Positions 1-6,613 of a stretch of 8,601 nucleotides of DNA are shown here, one piece after another (positions within the stretch are counted from its first letter, which is position 1; each line of letters opens with the position of its first letter). The position numbers and the translations under genes are program-made. This DNA comes from Eubacteriales bacterium (GTDB lineage: Bacteria; Bacillota; Clostridia; Oscillospirales; CAG-382). Location: positions 1-8,601 of the forward strand of contig JAQVQF010000094.1 of the NCBI GenBank assembly GCA_028701715.1. The letters run 5' to 3'. The notes under the pieces are model-generated. The model was not told where the DNA came from. It ran no database searches and saw nothing but the letters and a program-made list of their open reading frames with translations.

Positions 1-148
1 ATTGTTAAAGGTATACACGTTTTTAATTGTTTCGTTGAAATCACCGTTAAAATTTCCATTATACATTGTTACTAATATGAAAAAGCATTCGTCTATTCTT
101 TTTCAATACAAGGGTGTTTAGTTTGCGTTTTGCGTTGTTAAAGCATCT

Positions 149-1003
149 TTAAACCCGCTTTAACCCGTCAACCGCCGCCCAGGTGTTTATGCCGCCCAGC
201 AGAACGCACTTCGCTCCGCCCTTGACAACTGCTTTTCCTCCGCTTGCCGTCTGGATTATCCTGTATGAATTCTTTTTGACAAACGCGGGTATTTTCGGTC
301 CCGAGGGCCAGTATACGGTTGTATTATCTTTAAACAATACACTGTCACCGACTTCAAGCGCTTTATCGTAATTCCCGGAATAATCGAAATAGCAAACGTC
401 GAGATCCACGCCGCCGGGTATACCGTCCACTACGCCCGAATCGGTCCATTGAAACATTGTCATACCCGCGATATCCGGCTTGGGTAGCGGTGAGCTCACC
501 TTATAATACCTGGCAAACCATATATCGACACCGCCGAGCATGCTCATATCGAGGTAATTCCTTGAAAAATCAAGATTCGTGTAAAGCATCGGGATAAATC
601 CGGCTTCCCTTACCTTTTCAATGAAGGCTTTAACAAGCGCGGAATTTTCACTTTTAGTGAATTTCTTATATCGCGAATCCTCAAGGTCGCAGGCACAGGG
701 ATACGTTATTTTTCCCGGATATTTTTTTATTGTTGTAATAAAAAAATCCGTTTCCTTTTTCACCCTGTCCAAGGTTGTCCCCGTCAGAAAATGATAGGCG
801 CCGCAGAAAATTCCGTTTTCCGCGGCGCCTTTGACATATTCTCCGAATTTTTCGTCCTCGAAGGGCTCGCTGTTCATATCCGAAAGCTTCGAGCCCTGAC
901 TCGCCTTGCACATAGCGAAGCTTATTCCGCTGTTTTTAACCTTTTTCCAGTCTATTTTCCCCTGGTGATGAGACACGTCTATTCCTTTGACATCCATCTT
1001 CAT
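149..1003 (-). CDS. GH25-family lysozyme (N-acetylmuramidase) with C-terminal SH3b-like domain
   Basis: The 284-residue protein matches the glycoside hydrolase family 25 muramidases, which cut the MurNAc-GlcNAc bond of peptidoglycan. The N-terminus carries the family signature GIDVSHHQG, with D9 as a conserved active-site aspartate. D106 and E108 in the DLED segment correspond to the catalytic Asp-x-Glu pair, and FQWTDSG (about 184-190) followed by VDLDVCYF closes the barrel. Residues about 215-284 (VGDSVLF to the C-terminus) resemble the small beta-rich wall-binding domains at the end of clostridial phage endolysins; this is inferred by eye. No signal peptide or membrane segment is visible, so export would need a holin or lysis. 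The start is ambiguous: the purine run GAAAGGAAGG lies very close to the first ATG (1003) and at better distance from the ATG two codons later (997). The gene lies 52 bp after hflX in the same orientation and may be cotranscribed. The family call is confident; the physiological role is unknown. Confidence 0.9.
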   Translation of the reverse strand: MKMDVKGIDVSHHQGKIDWKKVKNSGISFAMCKASQGSKLSDMNSEPFEDEKFGEYVKGAAENGIFCGAYHFLTGTTLDRVKKETDFFITTIKKYPGKITYPCACDLEDSRYKKFTKSENSALVKAFIEKVREAGFIPMLYTNLDFSRNYLDMSMLGGVDIWFARYYKVSSPLPKPDIAGMTMFQWTDSGVVDGIPGGVDLDVCYFDYSGNYDKALEVGDSVLFKDNTTVYWPSGPKIPAFVKKNSYRIIQTASGGKAVVKGGAKCVLLGGINTWAAVDGLKRV

Positions 1004-1055
1004 ACCTTCCTTTCACCTTAATTATAAGGCATGAAAGGGGGAATTTCATCCGTTT

Positions 1056-2351
1056 TCAGTCCGGTCTTTTTTGTGCGTCCTGCACAAAGGCCGCGTAGCG
1101 GTTTGCATATTCGCGTTCGCATTCGGCGGTGACTATCGCTCCGTCGTCGGTGTATTCGGAGTATTTAACAATCGAATTTCTGAAAAGCCCGTTCATTTCC
1201 GCGGCTTTGGCATGAGGGAAAAAGAAGGTCAGCGTGGTCTTTCCGCTGTTGACAACCTCGTTTATCCTTGTAAGCAGCCCATCCACGCCCTCGCCCGTCA
1301 CGGCCGATATGCGTATGCCTTCCGGAGGTATAAATTCGCTGTCAACTTCTCTGTCGCACTTGTTGTAACACCATATGACCTCCTTGCCGCCGCCCGAAAG
1401 CTCGTTGATAAGCTCCTCCGTAACCTTTCTCTTACGAACGCGTTCGGAATCGCACTCGGAAGCATCCACCAGACAGATTATCGCGTCGGCGTATTTTATT
1501 TCCTCAAGCGTCGATTTGAAGGCCTTTACAAGATGCGTCGGCAGCCTGTCGATAAAGCCTACCGTATCGGTCAGCAGTATGTCCTCTCCCTCGGGAAGCG
1601 AAAGCTTCCTTGTCGTGGGGTCGAGGGTTGCGAAAAGCTTGTTTTCGGAAAGCACCCCGGCTCCGGTGAGGTAGTTTAACAGCGTGGATTTCCCCGCGTT
1701 GGTGTAGCCGGCTATCGCCACGGATTTCATATTGTATTTTTCGCGTCCGCCGCGTTTGACGGCGCGGATACGCTCAAGCTCCTTGAGCCGCTCGTTTAAC
1801 GCTTCTATGCGACGCTGGAGATGCCTTCTGTCGGTTTCGAGCTGGGATTCGCCCGGTCCTCTCGTACCGATACCGCCGCCCAGTCTCGACATTTCCTTAC
1901 CGTGACCGACGATACGCGGCGCGGTGTATCTGAGACAGGCGATTTCCACCTGCAGCTTGCCCTCGCCGGTGACTGCGTGGAGAGCGAAAATATCAAGGAT
2001 AAGCATGGTACGGTCTATGACCTGTACATCGAGTGCGTCCTCGAGGTTTCTTATCTGTGACGGCGTAAGCTCGTTGTCGAACACGACAAGCGTCACGGTC
2101 CCGTCGTTTTTAATAAATTCTGCGATCTCGGCGGCTTTGCCCTTGCCGATAAAGGTTCTCGTATCGGGGTGTTCCCTTGCCTGTATGACGCGCAGCGCCG
2201 TTTCGCCGCCCGCCGTTTCAAGCAGGCTTTCAAGCTCGTCGAGGGATGTTTCGACAGATTTCGATTCCATAACGGGCAAAAGCAGCGATACGAGCACCGC
2301 TTTCGTTCTGACACCGTTTTCGTCCTGTGCTATTATATTGTTTTCCGGCAT
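1056..2351 (-). CDS. hflX: GTPase HflX, ribosome-associated
   Basis: HflX is a translational GTPase-superfamily protein that binds 50S and 70S ribosomes and splits stalled or heat-damaged ribosomes. The 431-residue product has the expected order. First is the HflX N-terminal domain, with the family motifs FIGKGK (about 67-72) and LTPSQIRNLE, then a glycine-rich linker GGGIGTRGPGE (about 158-168) and a charged coiled region (about 169-203). The G domain has G1 GYTNAGKS (215-222), G2 near ATLDPTTR (241-248), G3 DTVGF (262-266), G4 NKCD (330-333) and G5 SAVTG (349-353). A short C-terminal domain follows. Length is normal. The ATG at 2351 is preceded by a near-perfect Shine-Dalgarno AAGGAGG (2356-2362), only 4 nt from the start. 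It follows the rpmE terminator, so transcription comes from read-through or a promoter I could not identify convincingly. Confidence 0.97.
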   Translation of the reverse strand: MPENNIIAQDENGVRTKAVLVSLLLPVMESKSVETSLDELESLLETAGGETALRVIQAREHPDTRTFIGKGKAAEIAEFIKNDGTVTLVVFDNELTPSQIRNLEDALDVQVIDRTMLILDIFALHAVTGEGKLQVEIACLRYTAPRIVGHGKEMSRLGGGIGTRGPGESQLETDRRHLQRRIEALNERLKELERIRAVKRGGREKYNMKSVAIAGYTNAGKSTLLNYLTGAGVLSENKLFATLDPTTRKLSLPEGEDILLTDTVGFIDRLPTHLVKAFKSTLEEIKYADAIICLVDASECDSERVRKRKVTEELINELSGGGKEVIWCYNKCDREVDSEFIPPEGIRISAVTGEGVDGLLTRINEVVNSGKTTLTFFFPHAKAAEMNGLFRNSIVKYSEYTDDGAIVTAECEREYANRYAAFVQDAQKRPD

Positions 2352-2397
2352 ATAGCCTCCTTATAACATGATGTGTTTATTATGGTCTGATTCGGGT

Positions 2398-2436
2398 AAA
2401 AAAACAGCACGGCTGTTCCCGTGGAAACAGTCGTGC
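2398..2436 (-). terminator. Rho-independent terminator after rpmE
   Basis: Read on the minus strand, GCACG-A-CTGTT pairs with AACAG-C-CGTGC (one A/C mismatch, 8-nt loop). It is followed by TG and seven consecutive T residues (2398-2404). It begins 18 nt after the rpmE stop codon. The T tract is only on the minus-strand side, so it acts in the rpmE direction. It separates rpmE from hflX. Confidence 0.85.
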
Positions 2437-2453
2437 AGATGTGATGTGCGGAA

Positions 2454-2654
2454 TTATTCGAGGTTGAATCTCTTCTTAAACTTGTCAACACGTCCGCCGG
2501 CATCAACAAACTTTTGTTTACCGGTGAAAAAGGGATGGCATTTAGAGCATATATCAACCTTTACGGAATTTTTGCAAGAATATGTTTTATATTCCTCGCC
2601 GCAAGCGCACCTGATTACTGTTTCCTTATATTCAGGATGAATATTGGATTTCAT
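2454..2654 (-). CDS. rpmE: 50S ribosomal protein bL31 (zinc-binding form)
   Basis: The 66-residue protein begins MKSNIHPEY and carries the bL31 signature CSKCHPFFTGKQ and GGRVDKFKKRFN. C16, C18, C36 and C39 form the four-cysteine zinc site of the C+ type; zinc-free paralogues used in zinc starvation lack these. bL31 sits on the central protuberance and bridges to the small subunit. I chose ATG 2654 because it has a purine-rich site (AGAGGG, 9 nt upstream) and matches the family start. An in-frame ATG at 2711 would add 19 residues, but it lies upstream of the -10 box at 2700-2705 and so outside the transcript from that promoter. The gene follows prfA, has its own promoter and ends in a strong terminator, so it can be expressed as a monocistronic unit. 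Confidence 0.96.
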   Translation of the reverse strand: MKSNIHPEYKETVIRCACGEEYKTYSCKNSVKVDICSKCHPFFTGKQKFVDAGGRVDKFKKRFNLE

Positions 2655-2699
2655 TTTATTTATCCCTCTCTTTCTGTTCATGCAATTCACGCAAAGTGC

Positions 2700-2728
2700 A
2701 GTATAGCACATAAAAATCGCAAATGCAA
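2700..2728 (-). promoter_or_regulatory. sigma-A-type promoter for rpmE with A-tract upstream region
   Basis: On the minus strand TTGCAT (2723-2728) is followed by exactly 17 nt and TATACT (2700-2705), with TG one base before the -10 box (extended -10). Transcription should start near 2693, about 40 nt upstream of the chosen rpmE start. Between the -35 box and the prfA stop (2732-2769) lie five A-tracts of 4-7 A's on the minus strand, typical of an UP element or intrinsically curved DNA at strong promoters. No hairpin terminator was seen between prfA and rpmE, so read-through from prfA is also likely. Confidence 0.75.
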
Positions 2729-2772
2729 GAACTTTTTTTATTTTTTGCTTTTAGTTTTTATGTTTTTTTATA

Positions 2773-3843
2773 TTATTCGTTTTCGGCGGCAAGCTTTGCC
2801 GCTCTGTCGGCGGTTATTAACGCGTCTATCATTTCGTCCATTTTACCGTTTGCGAAGGCTTCGAGCGAATACAGCGTCAATCCTATCCTGTGGTCGGTAA
2901 CGCGTCCCTGCGGATAATTATAGGTGCGAATCCGCTCGCTTCTGTCACCGGTGCCAACCTGGCTTCTCCGCTCGCTTGCCAACGCGGCGTCCTTTTTTTG
3001 TCTGTCAAGCTCCGCAAGACGGGATTTCATTATTTTAAGCGCTCTTTCCTTGTTCTTGAGCTGACTCCTCTCGTCCTGACAGTCCACCGCGGTTCCGGTG
3101 GGTATATGAATAATACGTATGGCCGATTCAGTTTTATTGACATGCTGTCCGCCCGCTCCCGCGGAACGGTGGGTGGTTATCTCAAGCTCTTCCATATTCA
3201 GCTGGAATTCGTTGTCTTCCACCTCCGGCAGCACCGCCACGGTCGCCGTTGAGGTTTGTATGCGTCCCTGAGATTCGGTTTCGGGTACTCTCTGGACTCT
3301 GTGGACGCCCGACTCGAATTTGAATCTCGAATAAGCGCCGTCGCCCATGACCGTGAACGAAATTTCCTTAAAGCCGCCCAGCTCGGTTTCGTTGGCGTAT
3401 AAAAGCTCGCTTTTATACCCCGCCTGCTCGGCGTACATATTGTACATGCGGTACAGCACCCCGGCGAAAAGCGCGGCTTCTTCCCCGCCGGCGCCGCCCC
3501 TTATCTCGATAATGACGTTTTTATCATCGTTGGGGTCGGTCGGCAGGAGCATAATTCGGAGCGCGTCAAAGGCCGTCTCCATTTCTTTTTCGGCTTTTTC
3601 CATCTGCTCTCTGGCAAGGGTTCTCATCTCGGCGTCGTCTGACATTTCGATAATTTCCATGCCTTCGGCTTTATCGGCTTCGGCTCTTTTATATTCCCGG
3701 TATTTTTCAACGACGGGAGTTATTTTTTTATATTCCTTCATCAAAGAGGTATATTGCGACATGTCCGACATTATTGCGGGGTCGGCAAGCTTTTCTTCGA
3801 TTTCCACGAGTTTTTTTTCTATTTGTGCCAGCTTTTCAAACAT
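2773..3843 (-). CDS. prfA: Peptide chain release factor 1
   Basis: RF1 recognises UAA and UAG stop codons and triggers peptidyl-tRNA hydrolysis. The 356-residue product has normal length. The N-terminal alpha-helical domain covers about 1-95, and the conserved EIRGGAGGEEAALF opens the core. The codon-recognition tripeptide of the PxT class is P187-E188-T189, within HRVQRVPETESQGRI. That identifies RF1 rather than RF2, which has SPF. The catalytic GGQ is at 231-233 in RSAGAGGQHVNK, and the C-terminal RVTDHRIGLTLY motif is intact. The methyltransferase gene prmC, which modifies the GGQ glutamine and is often adjacent, is not in this window. The ATG at 3843 has the purine site GAAAGGA about 11 nt upstream. 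The gene is divergent from the S1-domain gene across a 201-bp gap and is followed by rpmE. Confidence 0.97.
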   Translation of the reverse strand: MFEKLAQIEKKLVEIEEKLADPAIMSDMSQYTSLMKEYKKITPVVEKYREYKRAEADKAEGMEIIEMSDDAEMRTLAREQMEKAEKEMETAFDALRIMLLPTDPNDDKNVIIEIRGGAGGEEAALFAGVLYRMYNMYAEQAGYKSELLYANETELGGFKEISFTVMGDGAYSRFKFESGVHRVQRVPETESQGRIQTSTATVAVLPEVEDNEFQLNMEELEITTHRSAGAGGQHVNKTESAIRIIHIPTGTAVDCQDERSQLKNKERALKIMKSRLAELDRQKKDAALASERRSQVGTGDRSERIRTYNYPQGRVTDHRIGLTLYSLEAFANGKMDEMIDALITADRAAKLAAENE

Positions 3844-4044
3844 ACGGCGGGGAATCCTTTCGTATACATAAATTAGTGGATTGTAAACCGCGGTTAGCGG
3901 TTATACGCGGCAATTGCGAGTTATCGTTTATGGGTTGCCGTTTTGCAGATATTTTCACTTCAAACAGCATATATATAATTAAAAATGATTATTGAAACAT
4001 AGCTGTCAAAGCCACCGCGACAGCCGGGAAAGGTATGGTAAACA
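3844..4044. promoter_or_regulatory. Divergent intergenic region between prfA and the S1-domain gene
   Basis: This 201-bp gap holds the 5' ends of two divergent genes. Its centre (3968-3990) is very AT-rich. On the plus strand TATAAT at 3974-3979 has a 16-nt spacer to TTTTCA (3952-3957, 4 of 6 matches to TTGACA), the best candidate promoter for the S1 gene. For prfA I see no convincing -35/-10 pair: TTGACA (4004-4009, minus) lacks a -10 at proper distance. Two inverted repeats are present. AACCGC/GCGGTT (3886-3891 with 3897-3902) lies in the prfA leader, and GCTGTC/GACAGC (4002-4007 with 4019-4024) lies in the S1 leader. A purine-rich GGGAAAGG (4026-4033) is the likely ribosome binding site of the plus-strand gene. 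Confidence 0.45.
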
Positions 4045-4992
4045 ATGAAAAACAACGATTATCCGCCCGAGGGGCTGCAAATCGGCACAAGCCGTATCAG
4101 GGAATACTGCCGCTCATACTCATCGCTTGAAAAAGCCATGGAAAACGGCGTAATACTCGAAGGCAAGGCTGTGAGGTGTGACGAAAATCACGACCTGCAT
4201 ATACGCCTTCCCGGCGGAATAACCGGAATCATACCTTACGGCGAATGCACCGACGACAATGTACGCGAAAGCTCGCGTGAAATAGCCGTGATATCCAAGG
4301 TGGGTAAATCCGTATGCTTCAAGGTAGCGGAAATAAACGAAAACGGAGTAATGCTTTCACGCAGGGCGGCGCAGCGCGAATGTATGGATAACTGTATAAC
4401 TCTGTATGAGCCGGGCGATATCATCGACGCCGCGGTGACGCACATGGAGCCTTTCGGCGCGTTCTGCGACGTAGGCTGCGGCGTTGTGTCGCTGCTTCCC
4501 ATCGACGCGATGTCGGTGTCGCGCATATCGCATCCCAAGGACAGGTTTTACACCGGTCAAAGAATAAAAGCGGTGGTTAAAACATCCTGTGACTGTGACG
4601 GGCGTATATCGCTCACCCACAAGGAGCTTTTGGGCACCTGGGAGGAAAACGCCGCCAAATTCCCGGCGGGGCAAGCCGTAACGGGAATAGTGCGAAGTGT
4701 GGAAAAATACGGCATATTCGTGGAGCTTGCTCCCAACCTTGCGGGGCTTGCCGAATACCGCGAAGGGCTTGAGGCGGGCGACACCGTTTCGGTATACATA
4801 AAAAGCGTCATTCCCCAGAAAATGAAGGTTAAGCTTGTTATAATCGACAAGGCCGAAAAGGAAAAGCCCGACTATACCTATGATTATTATTATAATTCGG
4901 GTACGCTGTGCCGTTGGAAATATTCACCCGAGGTCTGTGTGAAAGTTGTCGAAACGGTGTTTCAAAATACAAAATCAAACTGGATTCCGTAA
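4045..4992 (+). CDS. S1 RNA-binding domain protein (three S1/OB-fold repeats)
   Basis: The 315-residue protein contains S1-type OB folds. A divergent first copy covers about 34-105 (GVILEGKAVRCD to GVMLSRRAA). A clear second copy covers about 120-193 (PGDIIDAAVTHMEPFGAFCDV, ending GRISLTHKELLGTW). A third covers about 206-268 (FPAGQAVTGIVRSVEKYGIFVEL to MKVKLVII). A tyrosine-rich tail (YTYDYYY, about 277-283) and a short basic C-terminus follow. Such proteins bind single-stranded RNA and are often annotated as ribosomal protein S1-like, but this one is shorter than the 4-6-repeat S1 and its target is unknown. It has no membrane segment and is presumably cytoplasmic. It is the only plus-strand gene in a minus-strand block, starts divergently from prfA and overlaps the obgE 3' end by 31 bp. 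A role in translation or RNA stability is inferred from domains and neighbours only. Confidence 0.85.
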   Translation: MKNNDYPPEGLQIGTSRIREYCRSYSSLEKAMENGVILEGKAVRCDENHDLHIRLPGGITGIIPYGECTDDNVRESSREIAVISKVGKSVCFKVAEINENGVMLSRRAAQRECMDNCITLYEPGDIIDAAVTHMEPFGAFCDVGCGVVSLLPIDAMSVSRISHPKDRFYTGQRIKAVVKTSCDCDGRISLTHKELLGTWEENAAKFPAGQAVTGIVRSVEKYGIFVELAPNLAGLAEYREGLEAGDTVSVYIKSVIPQKMKVKLVIIDKAEKEKPDYTYDYYYNSGTLCRWKYSPEVCVKVVETVFQNTKSNWIP

Positions 4993-6221
4993 ATATCCAC
5001 AGTATCGCCTTCCTGTATGCCCTTTTGCTCAAGGATATCGATGACTCCGGCGTTCTTGAGCGTCCGCTGGAAGAAGGCGAGCGATTCTCTGTCGTCGAAA
5101 TTTATATTTTCGCACAGATGCTTCAGCCTGTTTCCGACAACATAGAAAATCCCGTTTTTATTTTCCACGGCAATTTCCTCCCGTTCGCTCCGGTCTTCAA
5201 AATATTCTCTTTCGTAAACCGCGGCAGACGGAAGGAGCGCAATATCCTTCACTATTCTTTCGAGCAGCTCGTCAAGTCCTTCGCCCAATGCGGCGGAGAC
5301 AAGAAAAACGGGCTGCTTTTTCCGCGCGGCGTAGGCTTTTATTTTTTTCAGCTTTTCTTTGTCGCAGTCGATATCGATCTTATTCGCCGCCAGTATCTGC
5401 GGACGCTTCGCCAGCTCGGGCGAGTATTTTTTCAATTCCCTGTTTATTGTCTTTATATCTTCCAAAGGATCGGGCCGTTCGGCGGCGGAAATGTCGAAAA
5501 CATGCACCAGAAGCCTGCAGCGGTCGATATGGCGCAAAAATTCATGGCCGAGGCCCTTGCCTTCCGAAGCGCCTTCCACAAGGCCGGGTATATCAGCCAT
5601 GACAAAGCTTTTGTCATACGCCGATATGACGCCCAGATTGGGGGTTATTGTGGTAAAATGATAATTTGCGATTTTGGGACACGCGGAGGTCACCATTGAT
5701 AAAATGGTGGATTTACCCACGTTGGGATAGCCTATAAGCCCGACATCGGCGAGCATTTTCAGCTCAAGGGTGAGATTGAATTCGTCGCCTTCGTGTCCGG
5801 CTTTCGCAAAACGCGGCGCCTGGCGGGTGGAGGTGGCGAAACGCGCATTGCCCCAGCCGCCTTTTCCGCCATGCGCGGCTATATAATCCTGTCCGTCGGA
5901 CATATCGTGTATCACTTTACCCGTCTCTTTATGTCTTATGACGGTTCCCCGCGGCACCTTGAGTATCATATCGCCTGCGCTTTTGCCGTGAAATTTCTTC
6001 CCGGTACCGTTTTCGCCGTTGCCGGCGACAAATTTACGCCGGTTTTTATAATCGAGCAGCGTATTTGAGCCCTCGTCTACCGAAAAAATAATATTTCCGC
6101 CCTTGCCGCCGTCCCCGCCGTCGGGGCCGCCGTGGGAAATATATTTTTCCCTTAAAAATGATACAGCGCCGTTGCCGCCTCTGCCGGCCTTTATATAAAT
6201 GTCCACTCTGTCGATAAACAA
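4962..6221 (-). CDS. obgE: GTPase ObgE/CgtA, 50S assembly
   Basis: Obg is an essential GTPase that acts in late 50S maturation and senses GTP and ppGpp. The 419-residue product has all three domains. The glycine-rich Obg fold covers about 1-158 (FIDRVDIYIKAGRGGNG at the start, GGPDGGDGGKGG at 31-42). The G domain covers about 159-330, with G1 GYPNVGKS (164-171), switch I TTIT (190-193), G3 DIPG (210-213), G4 NKID (280-283) and G5 SAAL (309-312). The C-terminal OCT domain, present in Gram-positive Obg proteins, covers about 340-419. The start is TTG (6219-6221), preceded by AAGGGGG with 7-nt spacing; starting there gives the family-typical N-terminus. A terminator and a leader hairpin separate it from rpmA, with which it is often cotranscribed. 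Its last codons overlap the convergent S1-domain gene. Confidence 0.97.
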   Translation of the reverse strand: MFIDRVDIYIKAGRGGNGAVSFLREKYISHGGPDGGDGGKGGNIIFSVDEGSNTLLDYKNRRKFVAGNGENGTGKKFHGKSAGDMILKVPRGTVIRHKETGKVIHDMSDGQDYIAAHGGKGGWGNARFATSTRQAPRFAKAGHEGDEFNLTLELKMLADVGLIGYPNVGKSTILSMVTSACPKIANYHFTTITPNLGVISAYDKSFVMADIPGLVEGASEGKGLGHEFLRHIDRCRLLVHVFDISAAERPDPLEDIKTINRELKKYSPELAKRPQILAANKIDIDCDKEKLKKIKAYAARKKQPVFLVSAALGEGLDELLERIVKDIALLPSAAVYEREYFEDRSEREEIAVENKNGIFYVVGNRLKHLCENINFDDRESLAFFQRTLKNAGVIDILEQKGIQEGDTVDIYGIQFDFVF

Positions 6222-6235
6222 ATTAATTCCCCCTT

Positions 6236-6266
6236 ATACTGTTTCCATTTTTATATGGAATAGTAT
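6236..6266 (-). promoter_or_regulatory. Imperfect hairpin in the obgE leader, next to the ribosome binding site
   Basis: The two arms are ATACT (6236-6240) with AGTAT (6262-6266) and TTCCAT (6243-6248) with ATGGAA (6255-6260), separated by a small internal asymmetry. This gives about 11 base pairs around a 6-nt AT-rich loop. On the minus-strand transcript the structure ends a few bases before the AAGGGGG ribosome binding site and the TTG start of obgE. It has no T tract after it, so it is not a terminator. A role in translation control or as an operator is inference. A weak extended -10 (TGATACTAT) overlaps its upstream arm. Confidence 0.45.
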
Positions 6267-6285
6267 CACCGCTCTTATATGCATG

Positions 6286-6319
6286 AAAAAAGAGCATACC
6301 AACGCCTTGGCATACTCTT
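6286..6319 (-). terminator. Rho-independent terminator after rpmA
   Basis: On the minus strand a 13-bp stem (AAGAGTATGCCAA with TTGGTATGCTCTT, two G-T wobbles) closes a 4-nt GGCG loop and runs directly into a T tract. It lies 13 nt after the rpmA stop. It ends the rplU-prp-rpmA unit ahead of obgE, implying either partial read-through or a separate obgE promoter. Confidence 0.9.
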
Positions 6320-6332
6320 AATGTTCGGGCTG

Positions 6333-6611
6333 CTATTTTTCTAAAACGCTTACTTTTTTTCTTCCGTTGAGAGCGGGCTCATACTTGACCACGCCGTCGA
6401 TCAGAGCGAAAAGCGTATCGTCGGAACCGATGCCGACGCCCTTGCCCGGATGTATATGTGTGCCTCTCTGGCGGTAAATAATATTTCCGGCAATAACCGC
6501 TTGTCCGTCGGACTTTTTAGCGCCGAGACGCTGAGCGCGGCTGTCTCTGCCGTTCTTGGTTGAACCGACGCCCTTTTTATGGGCGAAGAACTGTAATGAC
6601 AATCTAAGCAT
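6333..6611 (-). CDS. rpmA: 50S ribosomal protein bL27 precursor with Prp-cleaved N-terminal extension
   Basis: The 92-residue protein carries the bL27 signature (GSTKNGRDSRAQRLGAKKSDGQ, then GNIIYRQRGTHIHPGKGVGIGSDDTLFAL). bL27 lies at the peptidyl transferase centre, and its flexible N-terminus reaches the P-site tRNA. The chain starts MLRLSLQFFAHKKG. In Bacillota the first nine residues (ending FF) are removed between F9 and A10 by the cysteine protease Prp, leaving an 83-residue mature protein. Prp is encoded immediately upstream. The ATG at 6611 lies 2 nt after the prp stop codon, and its Shine-Dalgarno AAAGGAG is inside the last codons of prp, so the two genes are tightly coupled. A strong terminator follows. 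Confidence 0.97.
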   Translation of the reverse strand: MLRLSLQFFAHKKGVGSTKNGRDSRAQRLGAKKSDGQAVIAGNIIYRQRGTHIHPGKGVGIGSDDTLFALIDGVVKYEPALNGRKKVSVLEK

Positions 6612-6613
6612 TA

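Noticed and set aside
1..66. Open minus-strand frame beginning at ATG 64-66 (MYNGNFNGDFNETIKNVYTF...) and running off the left edge.
   Set aside because: It looks faintly protein-like, but only 22 codons are visible, no ribosome binding site precedes it, and no family is recognisable. It may be the start of a gene outside the window.
78..105. Hairpin TGAAAAAG/CTTTTTCA downstream of the lysozyme, considered as its terminator.
   Set aside because: The stem is AT-rich, the loop is 12 nt and no T tract follows on the minus strand, so termination is not supported.
138..163. Inverted repeat TTAAAGC/GCTTTAA around the lysozyme stop codon.
   Set aside because: The stem is weak with a 12-nt loop and lacks a T tract; it also spans coding sequence, so it is probably chance.
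1004..1055. TATAAT (1021-1026, minus) as a promoter for the lysozyme.
   Set aside because: There is no acceptable -35 box and the start site would fall almost on the ribosome binding site; cotranscription with hflX is more likely.
1071..1679. Long plus-strand open frame of 202 codons within hflX.
   Set aside because: It lies wholly antisense to a full-length, motif-complete hflX, has no family resemblance, and is explained by codon bias of the real gene.
2369..2401. CATAAT (2379-2384, minus) as an hflX promoter.
   Set aside because: The matching -35 region overlaps the rpmE terminator T tract and fits the consensus poorly.
4908..5699. Plus-strand open frame of 263 codons overlapping obgE.
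   Set aside because: Its sequence mirrors the obgE coding strand, has no recognisable domain or ribosome binding site, and obgE is intact.
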